64,000 nt of DNA, taken from assembly GCA_027382625.1 (NCBI GenBank), contig JAJKFJ010020941.1:62001-126000 (forward strand), given 5' to 3'. A model generated the notes under the pieces. It had not been told where the DNA came from. It saw nothing but the letters and a program-made list of their open reading frames with translations, and did not search any database. Each line of letters opens with the position of its first letter. Within the stretch, counting starts at the first letter, position 1. The DNA comes from Tetmemena sp. SeJ-2015 (Eukaryota > Ciliophora > Spirotrichea > Sporadotrichida > Oxytrichidae). Made by a program: the position numbers and the translations under genes. Shown here piece by piece: positions 32,601-44,479 of the stretch.

Positions 32601-34270
32601 TCATGTCTTTATTTTTTTGTTAAAAAATTGAATAATAAATGGCAGTGAGTGAGTCCCCTTCTTTCTCAATTTTTCTTTTCAGTTTGACTACTAATCAAAA
32701 ATAATTAAATAGTTCTACTGGAGACCTGCTCAAATCTTATCTTGAAAAGGACATCAGCACTTCCACTGTTAAAGCAACTATTATTTTAAACTAGAACCAT
32801 TCACAACAAATTATTATATCAGATATAAATATGAATGAAGTATTCGATTTTTTATAATAAAATACTAATTTAGAGTGTGCTAAAATAAAATATTTAAGAA
32901 ATTGATTGTGGGGTATTTTATCAGCAGTAGCAATAAAATGTACATCTTAACTAGTGAATCTAGTTATTAGGTAAATTTATTTACTAATATTATATTTTTA
33001 TATATCCGTTTAATAAATAATTAAACGTGGCTTGCTTCAGTTTGGACTTGAGTTCATCTTCTATCGCACCAACTTTAAAATATTTTTAAATTGTTTTTAT
33101 CTTATTTCAAGGTGTTTGGTTCCTCAACCTATAAAATATCTGCCTAATCCTTTGGCGTGAACCCCTCTCAGACTTTTGGCTTTGTGGGTGGAAGTTGCAA
33201 ATCCAAGCTTTGCCTAATGAAAATGGACCTCTCCGATGGCTCAAGCATATTTTCTTTTACTGTAGATTCATCCTTCACCTCACCTTCTATAAATTTATGA
33301 AGTAATTATTTTATAGCACAAGTGAGGGTATACGAAGGACTTTTGGGCTCCTCCATTTACACTTGTGCGGAAAACTTAGGAAGTGACTCTAACAGCATTG
33401 GATTTATAAATTTTTCAGAGACTCTCCTCCTCATATTTTCACTTTCAAAATCAATTTTGCTAAATATGAGCTCTAAAACTTACTTAATTAAATTATAAAC
33501 TATTTTAAATTGTAAAAGTTTAAATGAATTATTATATAAATTAAGATTATTACTGCAGAGATTTAATGGTAGATTCATCATCAAATATATATGTCACCTT
33601 TTATGTAAGTCAGAAAGCTACCTATTTCGCACTCGTTGATTCATCTTCCACTCTCAAAACAAACCAAATCACAAATTATAAGTTTAATTCAAGCGTAACT
33701 ATTATGCCTTAAATAATTATTTTCATGAAATGATTAATTAATTTTCATTGTGATACACTTTCCTTAATTTTTAAACAAATGAATTTATAAAATAGTCCTT
33801 AAAAAGCTAAATATTTAATTGAAATGGTTAAATTATAAAATTCTGACACTCAAATTATCCAAAATTTATAGATAATCTTTCAAACTATAATTTAAAATTG
33901 ATTAGTAATATCATGAATTTAAATAAGAAATGAATTGTTTCAATTTTTCATAACTCTACTCCTATGCGCTCTAACATTGTTAACGTTTCTTCTTAATTAA
34001 GACTTGGCCTGGATGAAATTTAACTCCTTAAGATCACTTTGCAAAACCCCCGTCATGAAGGTATCTTTGCTAACATTTGATTAAAATTCCTTCATTTAAA
34101 TTAATTGACTTATTTGTTTCGTCGTTATCATAGTTGTCGAATATCTTTTCAAAACCTTAATCTATAGCTATATCATGTGTGATATCTTCAGACACAGCAT
34201 TAGTTTCTCTCTTGTTTCTGAGCTTTTTTAAACTGCTTCTTGAACTATTTAGATTTTTATGAGACGATTG
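32601..34270 (+). CDS. Propeller-like ectodomain fragment
   Basis: ATG 32601 or 32641 (MAVSESPSFSIFLFSLTTNQ). Beta-propeller-type pieces follow: YKISAQSFGVNPSQTFGFVG then LCLMKMDLSDGSSIF (33110-33300), VRVYEGLLGSSIYTCAENLG (33320-33430) and DSSSNIYVTFYVSQKATYFA (33560-33720). They are separated by AT-rich inserts with stops. A hydrophobic piece CFVVIIVVEYLFKTLIYSYI ends it near 34100-34250. No stalk or membrane module in this orientation. It converges with the minus-strand gene at 34306. It is either a truncated paralogue or inverted MDSs of a neighbour. Confidence 0.5.
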
Positions 34271-34305
34271 GATTGTGTAGAGTTGATTATTAAATATAAG
34301 TTTAT

Positions 34306-37175
34306 CAATTTTTCATATAAAATTGATCTTTATCATTTAACTCCACTATATTTTAAGACTTTAGTTTGGCTTGGGCAAGTTTAGTTTTTATTTTTTGGAT
34401 CAAGAAGATAGCAAGAAACACAAAGATGCTCAGCCAATTTACAAATAGATTGCTGAAGGAAATTAGGATTATAGCATACCCTAAATTCTACTTGACTGAG
34501 TAAGAGAAGATATCCATAGAAAAATTCATAAAGATAACTTGAATCAGCAACAGAGTTATTTCGTTATAGATTTCAAAAGCATACTGCCGCTGTTCTTTGA
34601 AAGGCTCAACTTTCATTTATTTAAATATTTCATAAAAGTTGTGATGAATAACATGCTTTGAAAATAAATAAGTGAGAAGGATGAGTGCTGATATTTAGAG
34701 GCCAGGAGTTTCACTCATGAAAGTTATTATAAAAGCGAGGATATATCTCCTTGCTAGAAAGATTAAAGGCTCAAGCAAAACTTATTAACTCACTGAGTTG
34801 GTGTTTATATTCTGATAAAGCGAGCCAAATTTGTTAGTAAATAATTCCTCTTTTAGTTTGCAATAGTTGGATTTGAGGAAGTTCATATCTATTAAAGGGA
34901 GGATAGTCCAAATTAAAAAGCAGACTATTGCACTTATTTCAAATGAATCTGTTTATAAGGCCTATAGATAAATGAGCATTTTAAGATATAAGAAGAATTT
35001 ACCAATTGAATACCGATGAAAGCAGCCAGACTGAATTAATAAAATTAATTTAAGGTAACCCTTGAGGATAGGTCTAAAGAAGGCAGAAAAGAATATCTTG
35101 TAGAAAATACTCTTATAGAACTTTAACACTCTAGAAGTAAGAATTAACTTAATTACCAAAATTTACGATGGGTATTTCTTCCCTAAAAATCTCAACAAGA
35201 AAATTGTCTTGCAATTTTTATTAAAATGAAAGGGAGTAGCATCATGTATTAATTTAAAATATAAACAAAGCAAAGCTAATAGGAATAAAGCAATCAGCAT
35301 CTGACCCATGTTGTCAATTAAATTCGAAGTATAGCGTAGATAAGTTAAGAAATCTAAGATTTGAAACTGCGATTTGAAAAGATATCCATTTATTGAAATC
35401 TAGTATTGATTGAGGTTTCGGTGCTTGAATAGAGAGCTTTGGATATTGATGAAACTAGTCCCTTAGGAAGAATACTTAAAGATGAAATATCTTGGAGGAG
35501 CTTGTAGTAGAGGACTACATTTAATAAAATTTGATGGAGTTGCACACCCAAGCATCGGCAGATGAACTTGAATTTGTAAGTTTGAAATTAAAGTCCACAG
35601 CTTCTTCATTGAAATACCGAAAATTAAGGAGAGAAAGAAATTGCTAATCACTACTACTGATATTGATGCTGTCAGAGCATCTGAAGCAGATTACAACATT
35701 TTTTCAAGTTCTATAATAGAAACGATTATAGCATGTTTTCTTACTTGACTAAGATAACTAAGCGGGTATCTCTTTGTTGATTGTATAGTTGTAGGGGATC
35801 TCATGTATCAAGTCTAAACTTATAAATGACTGTCGCTTCATGAAAACTATGACTAACTCATCTAGTTTCTAGTATTAGTAAAGCACGAAATATATTACAT
35901 TGTTTAAAGATATTTGGGTAATCTGCTGGAATTTCACTTATATGGTCATATCCTGCCCATAAAAGCTTGTAGCATCCACCCTTCAATGTTTGCTGAACTG
36001 AGTTCTTAAGTATACGAGTTTCTAATTTAAAAGTCAAGATAAGTCTGGTCGATTATTTGTGAGTAGTTTGAAGGTATATTCATCGACTGATTGAATCTGA
36101 CTACAACTTCACCATTTTAAGATATTGATAGGATTTGAGCTTTAAGCTAATAAAGATTCTATTTGTAAATTGTATCATCATATACCTCCACATCTATCAA
36201 ATACTTTGAAAATTTGTTGCTATCTGTCTTATCAACAAGCTTCAAGAATATTTAATGAAATTTAAGAGTGCAATATTTGATAGTTGCCTGTATCCAAATA
36301 ATTTGGCTTGAAGATAATCTCTGAATTGAAAGAGGAAAATTTCTAAGCATCTTGTAAACTTATCTTCATATCATAATCAGCAAGAAGATCTTATATTTCT
36401 TATGATATGGGAAATGTGTATTAAGTATCACTCTTTATTCTTAGCTTTTACGGGAGAGGGTCTATAAGTATCGGTCCGTTTTGTATAACAGCTTGATTAA
36501 ATATAAACTTAAGTGGCTGTTGGCAGAATAAAATATAATTTGTAGTTTGAGGTTAATTATTGTACTGATTTGATCTGGGGAGTTAATTTTAGCCACTATC
36601 TTAACATCATGGATTCCTAGAAATGCTGAGGAACTAGTTTGCACCTATAACATGAGAGGAGAAGTATTTAGTTAGAGAACTCCATCATCTAGAGTGAGGC
36701 AAGTTATTTGATATGAGACTGTGTAAAAATTGTTGCATTAAGAGGTTATGATTATTTATCTTAGGTTTATACTCATTTTGTCTTCTCCTAGAAGATACCT
36801 AAACGTTGGCAAGTTCTAGTTTTCATTTTGCATTTAAGGTTTTGAACACAAAAATAAGAAATAAATTTATGTAGCTTATTTATTTTCACTTAAAAGAAGA
36901 AATTGTTTAATATTTATTTAATATTTGAACATGTTTGTTCTAGAGTAAGAGTAATATTCCAGGTATTAAAGTCTGTCATCATCTGAATCTTTAGTTATAG
37001 CACATACGTTCCCTTTAAGCTAGAATCTGTGGTTTCGATAAACTACAATTTAATTTATCGTTGTTTTAAGTACTTGCAAAAAGAATACTGAAGATCTTGA
37101 CTGTCGGATCATATTTAATGAATGACGGTAACGTACCTAGAGTAACTAATCCTGCTGGCACTGTTTAAATCACTG
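34306..37175 (-). CDS. Cadg-type ectodomain plus membrane module (C-terminal part of split gene)
   Basis: On the minus strand: cadg-like segments (LPSFIKYDPTVKIFSILFAS, ETTDSSLKGTYVLQLKIQ, TSSSAFLGIHDVKIVAKINS), more Ig-like sequence to about 35.9 kb, then ALTASISVVVISNFFLSLIF, MKKLWTLISNLQIQVHLPML, TPSNF, helices, FEIYNEITLLLIQVIFMNF and NLGYAIILISFSNLFVNWLS, ending KLKSQNIVELNDKDQFYMKN and TGA near 34306. There is no Thr stalk here. The first cadg segment begins abruptly at about 37175, so the N-terminal part lies elsewhere; the same-strand propeller at 41.1-42.8 kb is the natural candidate. IESs are numerous and were not individually fixed. Confidence 0.7.
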
Positions 37176-40100
37176 AGAGAGAATATATAAAAAAAATTTA
37201 ATTATAAGATAAAATAATTTATAAATTCTTACTTTAAGCAAAAAAGAAAATTTTTTGTATTTTCCATTCACTCAATTACAATTTTTAATTAAAAATATTT
37301 TATTTAGAATAGGTGGGCGATAATTAAATAAATATAAATTATGATATATCTTGGCATGCTCGTGAAAAGGAAACATCAGAATGAGGGTATTGTACCTATC
37401 CTGAGCCTATTTAATATTTAATATTGTGTATGAAATAACCGGTTTAATTATTGGATCACCTGTCATGCTTATAATATTTTACAAAATTTGTTTAATGTTC
37501 TTAGAGAATTAAGACAATAAAATAATAATTTGAAAAAATTATATATCTTTAGCGTTCCATACTAACCATTTTAAAATGATTTTTGATTTGTTAGCTAATA
37601 TTTTACCACTTTTTAAGGCTGACCACGATTTGAAATTGGTGAAGAGAAGTTTTTTCCAATAATTTTACTTAAGTTAGACTTTATCTTTATTAAAAATAGA
37701 TCTAAATGCTTATAAAGCGGAGTTATCGCTAGGATTCCTTGATTTTTAATAAAATATATTAGGTGCCTAAAATTGCAAATCTTTTTTAACCTATCCAGAA
37801 TGAAATAATAAATACTTATACCACCTTTTTCGTTTTCAAAATTTGGGCAGCTAAAGCCTTTTTAATTGATTCCTTTTTGCTCTGACCATCATTAACTTAG
37901 ACTTTTAATATAGCTCAAAGTGCTTTATATATATCTTTTTTAATTTTATAAATATAGCATGTTTAATTATAGTTGTAAACGTATATCCACAAGCTTAATT
38001 TGTTGTAAATACCCAAGGAATATAGCCTAATGAAGCGTATTATTATTGTAAAGAATTTAATGAATGAGCAGTATCAAATTAACAAATTAATTTTTAAACT
38101 GTGCTATTTCCATCCTTATATTATTTCTAAATTTTAATTAATAAGAGAATCTCTAATTATAAATTATTTATAAGTTGGCCTATCATCTATTTATCATGAT
38201 TTATTTATAATGAAAAATTAAAATGATTAATAGGCATTTGAAAAATATGAAAATTAAAAATTTAATCCTTGGGAATTACATAGGATAGTAATTTCGGTTT
38301 CTTAATAGTTCTGAATAAGTGCTGAGTTTTGAAATTGATTATAGGAAAGATATGAATACAGAATCGGGGTTAAGGATAATCTATAAATAAGTAACTCTTA
38401 ATTTCAAAATTTTAAATTTCCTAATGTTCTTACCTGAATTTAATCTTAAGTTTATTCCTTGTGTTCAGAATGCTCGAATATTAGTTTTTGGAGAGTAGTT
38501 TGAGTTAATTTGTTTTTGTACTTTCAAATTATTTAATAAACTATAAATTGTCTTGGCATTAAGAAGAGGAGCCTTAAATTAATAATAGAATAATTCATAA
38601 AGTCATCAATATCAAGATCATCAATCATGTTGACAAGTTCTGGTAGAAATTGAAATGAAAATTAGAAATTAGAAAATTAAGAAGAAAGATTGAATAAAAC
38701 TTACAGTTATTCATGGATAGGTTCGACAAATGGCTTTAAGATCTATAATTAATTTCTGTTAACTAAACCTTGATATAGTAAATTATATTGATTGGATTTT
38801 TTTTATATTTAATAATATCAACCTTCTGTAATCCATTTATAATCTACCTATATTATATTTATTCCTCAAATTTTACTTTACTTTACTTACTTTAATCCTT
38901 GGGAAAAGGAGTCATTTCATTATATAAAATATACTTATCTTAAACTGGAAAAGCATGGAAATATCAAAAAGTGCTTGTTTGTTTTGATAATATTAAGATA
39001 TTTAGGTCAAGATTTTTTAATAAATTTAAACAGAGCTTCCTCAATTACTCCACCAAAATTCTTAATAGTAGTAAAGAAATTTCTGGGAAAATTAAAAATG
39101 AAAAAGAAATTTTTTAACAGAATTTTAAAAGCAGCACAAAGCATAAATCATCCTGACATAATTTAAAGTTTAAAATTAATCAATAAATCATTCAAATAGA
39201 TAATTTAATACCTCTTTTGTAGATTAGAACAATATTTTATTTCTTTTAAAATCTCAGGTATATTACTATAATTAATATATGAAATAAATAATCTTTAGTT
39301 AATTTAGTTTTGAATATGTTGCTATTGGAGAAATCTAGAGTGTGATGATTCCTGCATTATCAAACGATATCTAGCTTGAAACACTGGAATTCAGATTAAT
39401 ATCGCTGATCAAATGAATGCTTAAAAATAAACTTGTAGATCTCGCACTAAACGAGTAATCATTAGCTGTAATGGTTATGCAACTCAAATCCTTTATGTTT
39501 TAATATTCTAAATATGGAATTTATACAACTAACGTTTTTTTCTTAATTTATATTAAAAAATGATTTTAAAACTAAGATTATATAACTGCCTTCTCATGTC
39601 CTCTCTGCAGGCTTATTTTTCATTCATATTTGTCCCTAACCAAATAATCCCCAAACTCTCCACTCGCGAAAAAAAGTGGTAGTTTAATTTTTTTTTTTGT
39701 GGGAACAATAATGAAAATTAAAATACTATCTTAAATATGCTCACTAAAATTGCGCTATAGACAGTTTGAATTGGAGCTAAAGTTGGAAGTAGATTAGATT
39801 TTCCAACATAAAATCCCATATTGTAATCAAATAGAACCCCATCTTTCCCTATGTTATTTCTATTATATTTAAAAGATATGTTAAAATATCCATCTTTTTA
39901 CTTGTGAGCTTTTTTCTATTAATTTTCTTAAATTAAAATTGATTTAGTTTGAAATATAAATTGCTTAAGGTTAAATTAATTTTCTATTGGCGAATTAACT
40001 CGGAGGTGTTCCAACGTAAGTTCTAAAATAAACTAGCTCGTAAGCATAAGCCGAAAGTAAACCTGTTTCAAGGCTTAACATAAACAAATACTTTGCAAAA

Positions 40101-41099
40101 CTTAAAACAATAAAACAATTTTATTGCGTATTGTGATTACGCACCAATCTTAAACTTATCAAACTCTGTAAATATTTTTAATTGTTTTATAGATAAGTTT
40201 ATATGTGGTCTGAAAGAGAGCAGAAATAAAATAAATTGTTCTTGTAGATTGTTTAAAATAAATGGATTCGCAGGAATACATTAAAAATATATTTATAGAT
40301 TTGTAAAATATACATCCTATTACCCGGGAAGGTTGGCACTGGAGGAGGGGTAACCACTGTGTAAATATAAAAATAGTTTTTATTGTAAAACTCTTTTCAT
40401 ATTTAAAATAGAATAAATTAAATCTAGAAGGCAAAAAAAATTTCAGGTTTTGAGTACTAAGGAACGATTCTTTTTCAACTAAGTACCTTCCTAAATTATA
40501 TTTCATAACAATCTAATATTAGCAGTATATTATAATAAAGTAAATGCTTGCAGAGAATTAAAATTATTAAAAAAATTAACTTGCATGATTTTTTGAAACT
40601 AAAGGAAATTTACGAAAGACTCTATAACTTTCTACATTGCACGGAAAGGAATCTAAAAACGATTGATTCATCATTCGTAATAAATGATTATTCCTGAGCA
40701 ATTTTCAGCGTAAATAAATTCAAATGTATGCCATTAGATTATTTTTACGTAATTATTCTACATCCAATTTAGACCTAGTTATTGAGGATTCGATTAATAT
40801 TTTGTTGAGAGTTTATTTTTTTATAATAATTATATAAATTATTTTATCCCTTTAAAATTTATTTTTAAAACTCTGCTGTATCTTGTATTGAATTTTATTA
40901 AGTTTATTTATGATAAAATTAAAAATTCTTTTAATATTATTAAATTAATAAGTTAAGATTTAATTTTTTGAGAAAAATTAATATGGATTAAATCCATTCG
41001 AGTTTTTAATTTCTATTAATTTAAAAATAAAAGTCATATATTTTACTAAAATGCTAGAAGAATTAGTTTTTTTAAGTTGTTATTTTTATATAATTTAAA
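37176..41099. other. 3.9-kb AT-rich block, no gene; probable long IES
   Basis: No frame on either strand gives recognisable domains. A 115-codon minus-strand frame at 40159-40506 and a 63-codon plus-strand one at 38975-39166 are Phe/Ile/Lys-rich and unsupported. The block sits between two minus-strand parts that together make one complete surface protein. No transposase or terminal inverted repeat was seen. Confidence 0.5.
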
Positions 41100-42809
41100 C
41101 TCCATATAAATTATAAGTAAAAAATATTTAGATTAATTTTGAATCGTAAAAGAATACAAAACCGTAGGAGTTATAAATTCCGCAACCAACAATCTCTCCC
41201 GTCAATTCATTGATTAGTGCTTTGTTTATTAATGGAGGAGATATTAAAGTGGAGAACCATTTTACAACCGTAGCAATATAAGACATGCCTAAAGGAGTAG
41301 CCTCAATTTACTTATGTTGCACATACAGCAACCCTAATGCACCAATGTCTATTTATTTAAGCCCGCTAAATAAACTATGCACTCCATTTCCCTCATTTAT
41401 AACTTTTATTCGCTTAATAGTTATTGGATAAGATTTTATAACTAAGAGAAGAAATATAAAATGTGTTAAAATCTGGAGTATCTATGAGCCTAATTATCGT
41501 ATTAACTTACTTTGATAATAAATTAAATTAAATTTCCCTGCGCTTCTTGGATTATTGGTGATTCTAATTAACTAGTAGTGAGGGTTGTAACAGAATTTAT
41601 ATTTTAAAGTTACAGTGAAGATAGAGTTAGGTGTCATTATAATATTTCTGACTAGCTAGAGAGTATCAGCGGCTCCTCCAAAAGTTAATTTTAGATGAAG
41701 AAGATTGTAGTTTGCATTGGTTTAGATCAGTATCTGACCAGACTTTTTGTATTGAATTTATTAAGGAGACATAATTGCCAAAGTTGGAGCGGAGTCTACG
41801 AGTTAGTACTGAGCCAGAACAACTCCAGTAACGCTATCCAAAATAAAGATGTAGTTCGCACTTGTTGAAGATAATAAATATTTTATAAAATGAAGGACCA
41901 TAAAAATTGGCGCCAGATTAATTTTCATTTGCTTAATGATTTTGGCAAATTTCATCAATGGAAATTTTCTAGGCTGCTTTTGATTAATTTCAAATAGAAT
42001 TAAATATATGGTTTAAACAAAGATTAAAATATTCAACTTATTATAAATTAGAATATGATGCGAGAGTATAATAAAATACCTACTGCCTCTCGAAGAATAA
42101 AAATTGATGAATTTTTTTATCCTAAAATTCAACACCAAAACCATTTGTGGCACTTTTTGATTTTTTTGAATGATGTGAATTTGAGATCACTATGTTTAAT
42201 ATTGATATTTTTTATTTTAACTAACATATCTTTATTAAATAGTTGAAGAAACAAATATTATAAACTTGGGCCAAATAAGCAACTCTCTTATCCTTAGAGT
42301 TAAAGGTTGCAGCTAATGAAATAGAGTTCTCGTTTAGTTGGGTGACCCACTCCTAAGTTAAAAGTATTAAGGAACTTTTTATGCAAAAGCATTGGATCCG
42401 TTCTCTCCAGATAAGTAAAGATTATAGGCTTCGTCTATTTCAATGCTAGTAAATAATTAATAATTGAATTGTTTAAATGAGGAAGCTGGGGCATAAATCT
42501 TAGGATATAAAAAATAATATTTAAATACATTTTCTTTATAAGGATACTATTAGCCGAAACAGTATTACGCTAAAGTCGGTATGATCATAGTGTGCCCAAG
42601 TATAATCCTAATTTAATAGCTTAAAATTATAATAGAACAGTAAAAAGATTTTATATGATTTTAAATGTAAGTCAAAAAGTTCTTAAAATCATGATTATAA
42701 AATGAATGAAAAAATAATATTTTATAATATATTAAACTTTTTAGTTTTGCTATACAGATATTAGAAGAACAAAGGCCCTAAGCCTTTTTAATACTGGATA
42801 CATAACCAT
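41100..42809 (-). CDS. Propeller-like N-terminal part of split surface-protein gene
   Basis: ATG 42809 opens MVMYPVLKRLRAFVLLISVQ, a plausible signal peptide. Beta-propeller pieces follow: SGENGSNAFAQKVPQYFQL, WVTQLNENSISLAATFNSKD, SANYIFILDSVTGVVLAQYQ, KKSGQILIQTNANYNLLHLK, TFGGAADTLQLVR and NELTGEIVGCGIYNSYGFVF near 41160. Inserts of 60-200 AT-rich bases separate them. Reading stops being coding near 41100. Most simply this is the N-terminal half of the gene whose cadg and membrane parts are at 34306-37175. Confidence 0.62.
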
Positions 42810-42946
42810 ATTATTTTAATAATAGAGAGCTTGAATCTGATTTTAATCCTCTTTTACAAGTATTACTTATATTTTATTTTCACTCCATTTTGAGATAGAA
42901 AATTTGAGAAAAATTATAATTACAAATAGTTGAAATATAAAAAATA

Positions 42947-43540
42947 ATGGCTAGAGATTTTGAAGAACTAGAAAATGAAATCCTCTAAGAGAAGGATAAA
43001 TACTAGAAAGAGTTAAATGAAAAGATTCAAAGAAGGATGATTGTTTCAAATTTAAAAAGTATTTTCTATTCATTTATATAATTACTATTTGAATTTGCTC
43101 GAGAGTAAAACTTAGTCTAACATTTCTAAGTTTGGAGGAGGGATGCAATCGTAAATCATAAATGAAGAGGAATAAAAGTAGAGCTCCTTCTAAATTTTTG
43201 CATTAAATGCTTTAGAAAATGCTAAGTTGTATTTGGTAAGATTAGCAATCTACTTTACTATTTAAAGTTTCCAGTACTTGTGACAGCTATGTGTGGAACA
43301 TTTACCTATCCGATAGCTGTGAGAATTGCAAGATCGCGTCTATTTAGGTTAAGAAACTTTTACGCCATTCACATCGCGATAGCTCCTTTCTTGGCATTCG
43401 CTCACATAAATATCTTTGGAGGTCTGTCATCTTATATGTAGATTGGAGTCATTGAAAGTAAATTCATATTGTGGATATCAATAATTTTAGAACAATATTA
43501 GAAAATTTTTAAAAAGTTTAAATACCAAAAAAATATTTGA
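42947..43540 (+). CDS. Small membrane protein, unknown
   Basis: ATG 42947 (MARDFEELENEILQEKDKYQ), TGA 43538-43540. With one IES and one intron removed: 519 nt, 172 aa. An N-terminal coiled coil of about 30 residues and a polar Gln-rich part (GGGMQSQIINEEEQKQSSF) precede two or three hydrophobic segments (LYLFPVLVTAMCGTFTYPIA, NFYAIHIAIAPFLAFAHINI, ESKFILWISIILEQY). An RIARSRLFRLR loop lies between the first two. Unrelated to the surface array; divergent from the propeller gene start at 42809, 137 bp away. Family not recognised. Confidence 0.72.
43054..43096 (+). other. IES, 43 bp, pointer AATTT
   Basis: AATTT at 43049-43053 and 43092-43096. Excision gives RRMIVSNLLESKTQSNISKF in frame; coding length becomes a multiple of three. 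Confidence 0.88.
43236..43267 (+). other. Spliceosomal intron, 32 nt
   Basis: GTAAGA...TTAAAG, phase 0, between NAKLYL and FPVLVTAM. Confidence 0.78.
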
Positions 43541-43875
43541 AAATTTTTTTTTTAAGACTTTTGGGAATTTTTTTTTTAATTAATTAAATTTCTTAAATTA
43601 TTACAACCAAAAAAAAACCCAACTTAAAATTTAAAAAATTTTTAAAAATTAAAAAAAAATTTTAAAAAAAAAAAAATTTTGAAAGTTTTTAAAACTATTT
43701 TTTTTTTAAATTTTGAAATTTTTTTAAAATTTTTTAAAGAATTTCAAAAAAATTTTTTTTTACATTTAAAATACCCCTTTAAAATTTATTTTTTAATGTT
43801 TTAATTTTCCCAAAAAAGAAAAAAAATTTTTCCCAATTTCCTTTTTTGAAAGTCTAAAATGAGTTTTACTAATTA
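43541..43875. repeat. Homopolymer-like A/T block
   Basis: About 300 bp made almost only of A runs and T runs with a few GGG/CCC interruptions. No coding potential. Similar but shorter blocks lie at 44340-44460, 45240-45410 and 54380-54560. Together with 44340-44460 it brackets the small coiled-coil gene. Confidence 0.75.
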
Positions 43876-44310
43876 TCACTATTGTTATTGTTGATATTGC
43901 TTTCTTTTTTAAGGTTTCAAGTCAATTAGTTTATCTACTTTTCCTCTTAACTGTTTGAGTTAATCTTGTAACTTTTCAACATTAAGAATTTGTTATCTAT
44001 CTCTCCTAAGCTTATCTTTTAAGTCTGCTATCTGTAAATTTGCATCCTACAAGTCTGCTATATCATTTGAGAGCTTTTGGTTTTCAATTATTTTGTTATA
44101 GACATTAGTTTATTGGATTGCTGCTTGTGTGATCTTTGAATCACAGCTCTAGTATATATTAGTGAGAATCTTTTCTAGGTGCTAGCTTCCTAACTGTTAC
44201 TCATACAGAAAATGGATTTGGCGTTTATCAGTAAGGGGCATCGGAGACAGATTCAAAATCTAAAGCTTTTCTTAGATAGTTAAGTGGTGCTCATTCCTTT
44301 TTGAATTCAT
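43876..44310 (-). CDS. Small Gln-rich coiled-coil protein, uninterrupted
   Basis: One continuous frame with TAA/TAG as Gln: ATG 44308-44310 (MNSKRNEHHLTIQEKLQILN) to TGA 43876-43878, 144 aa. The second half is a long heptad coiled coil (KIIENQKLSNDIADLQDANL, LQDQLKQLRGKVDKLIDLK) ending in a poly-Gln-rich tail (QYQQQQQ). Thirteen or so codons are TAA/TAG, so standard-code gene finding misses it entirely. No IES or intron is needed. Function unknown; it may be the complete gene of a very small macronuclear chromosome. Confidence 0.75.
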
Positions 44311-44479
44311 TAGTTTTAATTAATTTTTCATTTTAATTCCCGTTAAAATTTTGAAAAAAATTTAATTAAAAAATTTTAAGGAAAAAATACTTTAAATTTT
44401 TATTTTCAAAATTTTTAATTTTTAAAGTGGACTAAATTTTTTTCTTTTCAATTTTAATTTTTAATCGCTAACAATAGAT

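Noticed and set aside
40159..40506. 115-codon minus-strand open frame
   Set aside because: Composition (F, I, K, Y) is that expected of AT-rich DNA, no domain or homologue in the window, and it lies in the presumed 3.9-kb IES.
37176..41099. Possible transposon such as a TBE-like germline element
   Set aside because: No long terminal inverted repeats, no transposase-like frame in either code, no C4A4 ends.
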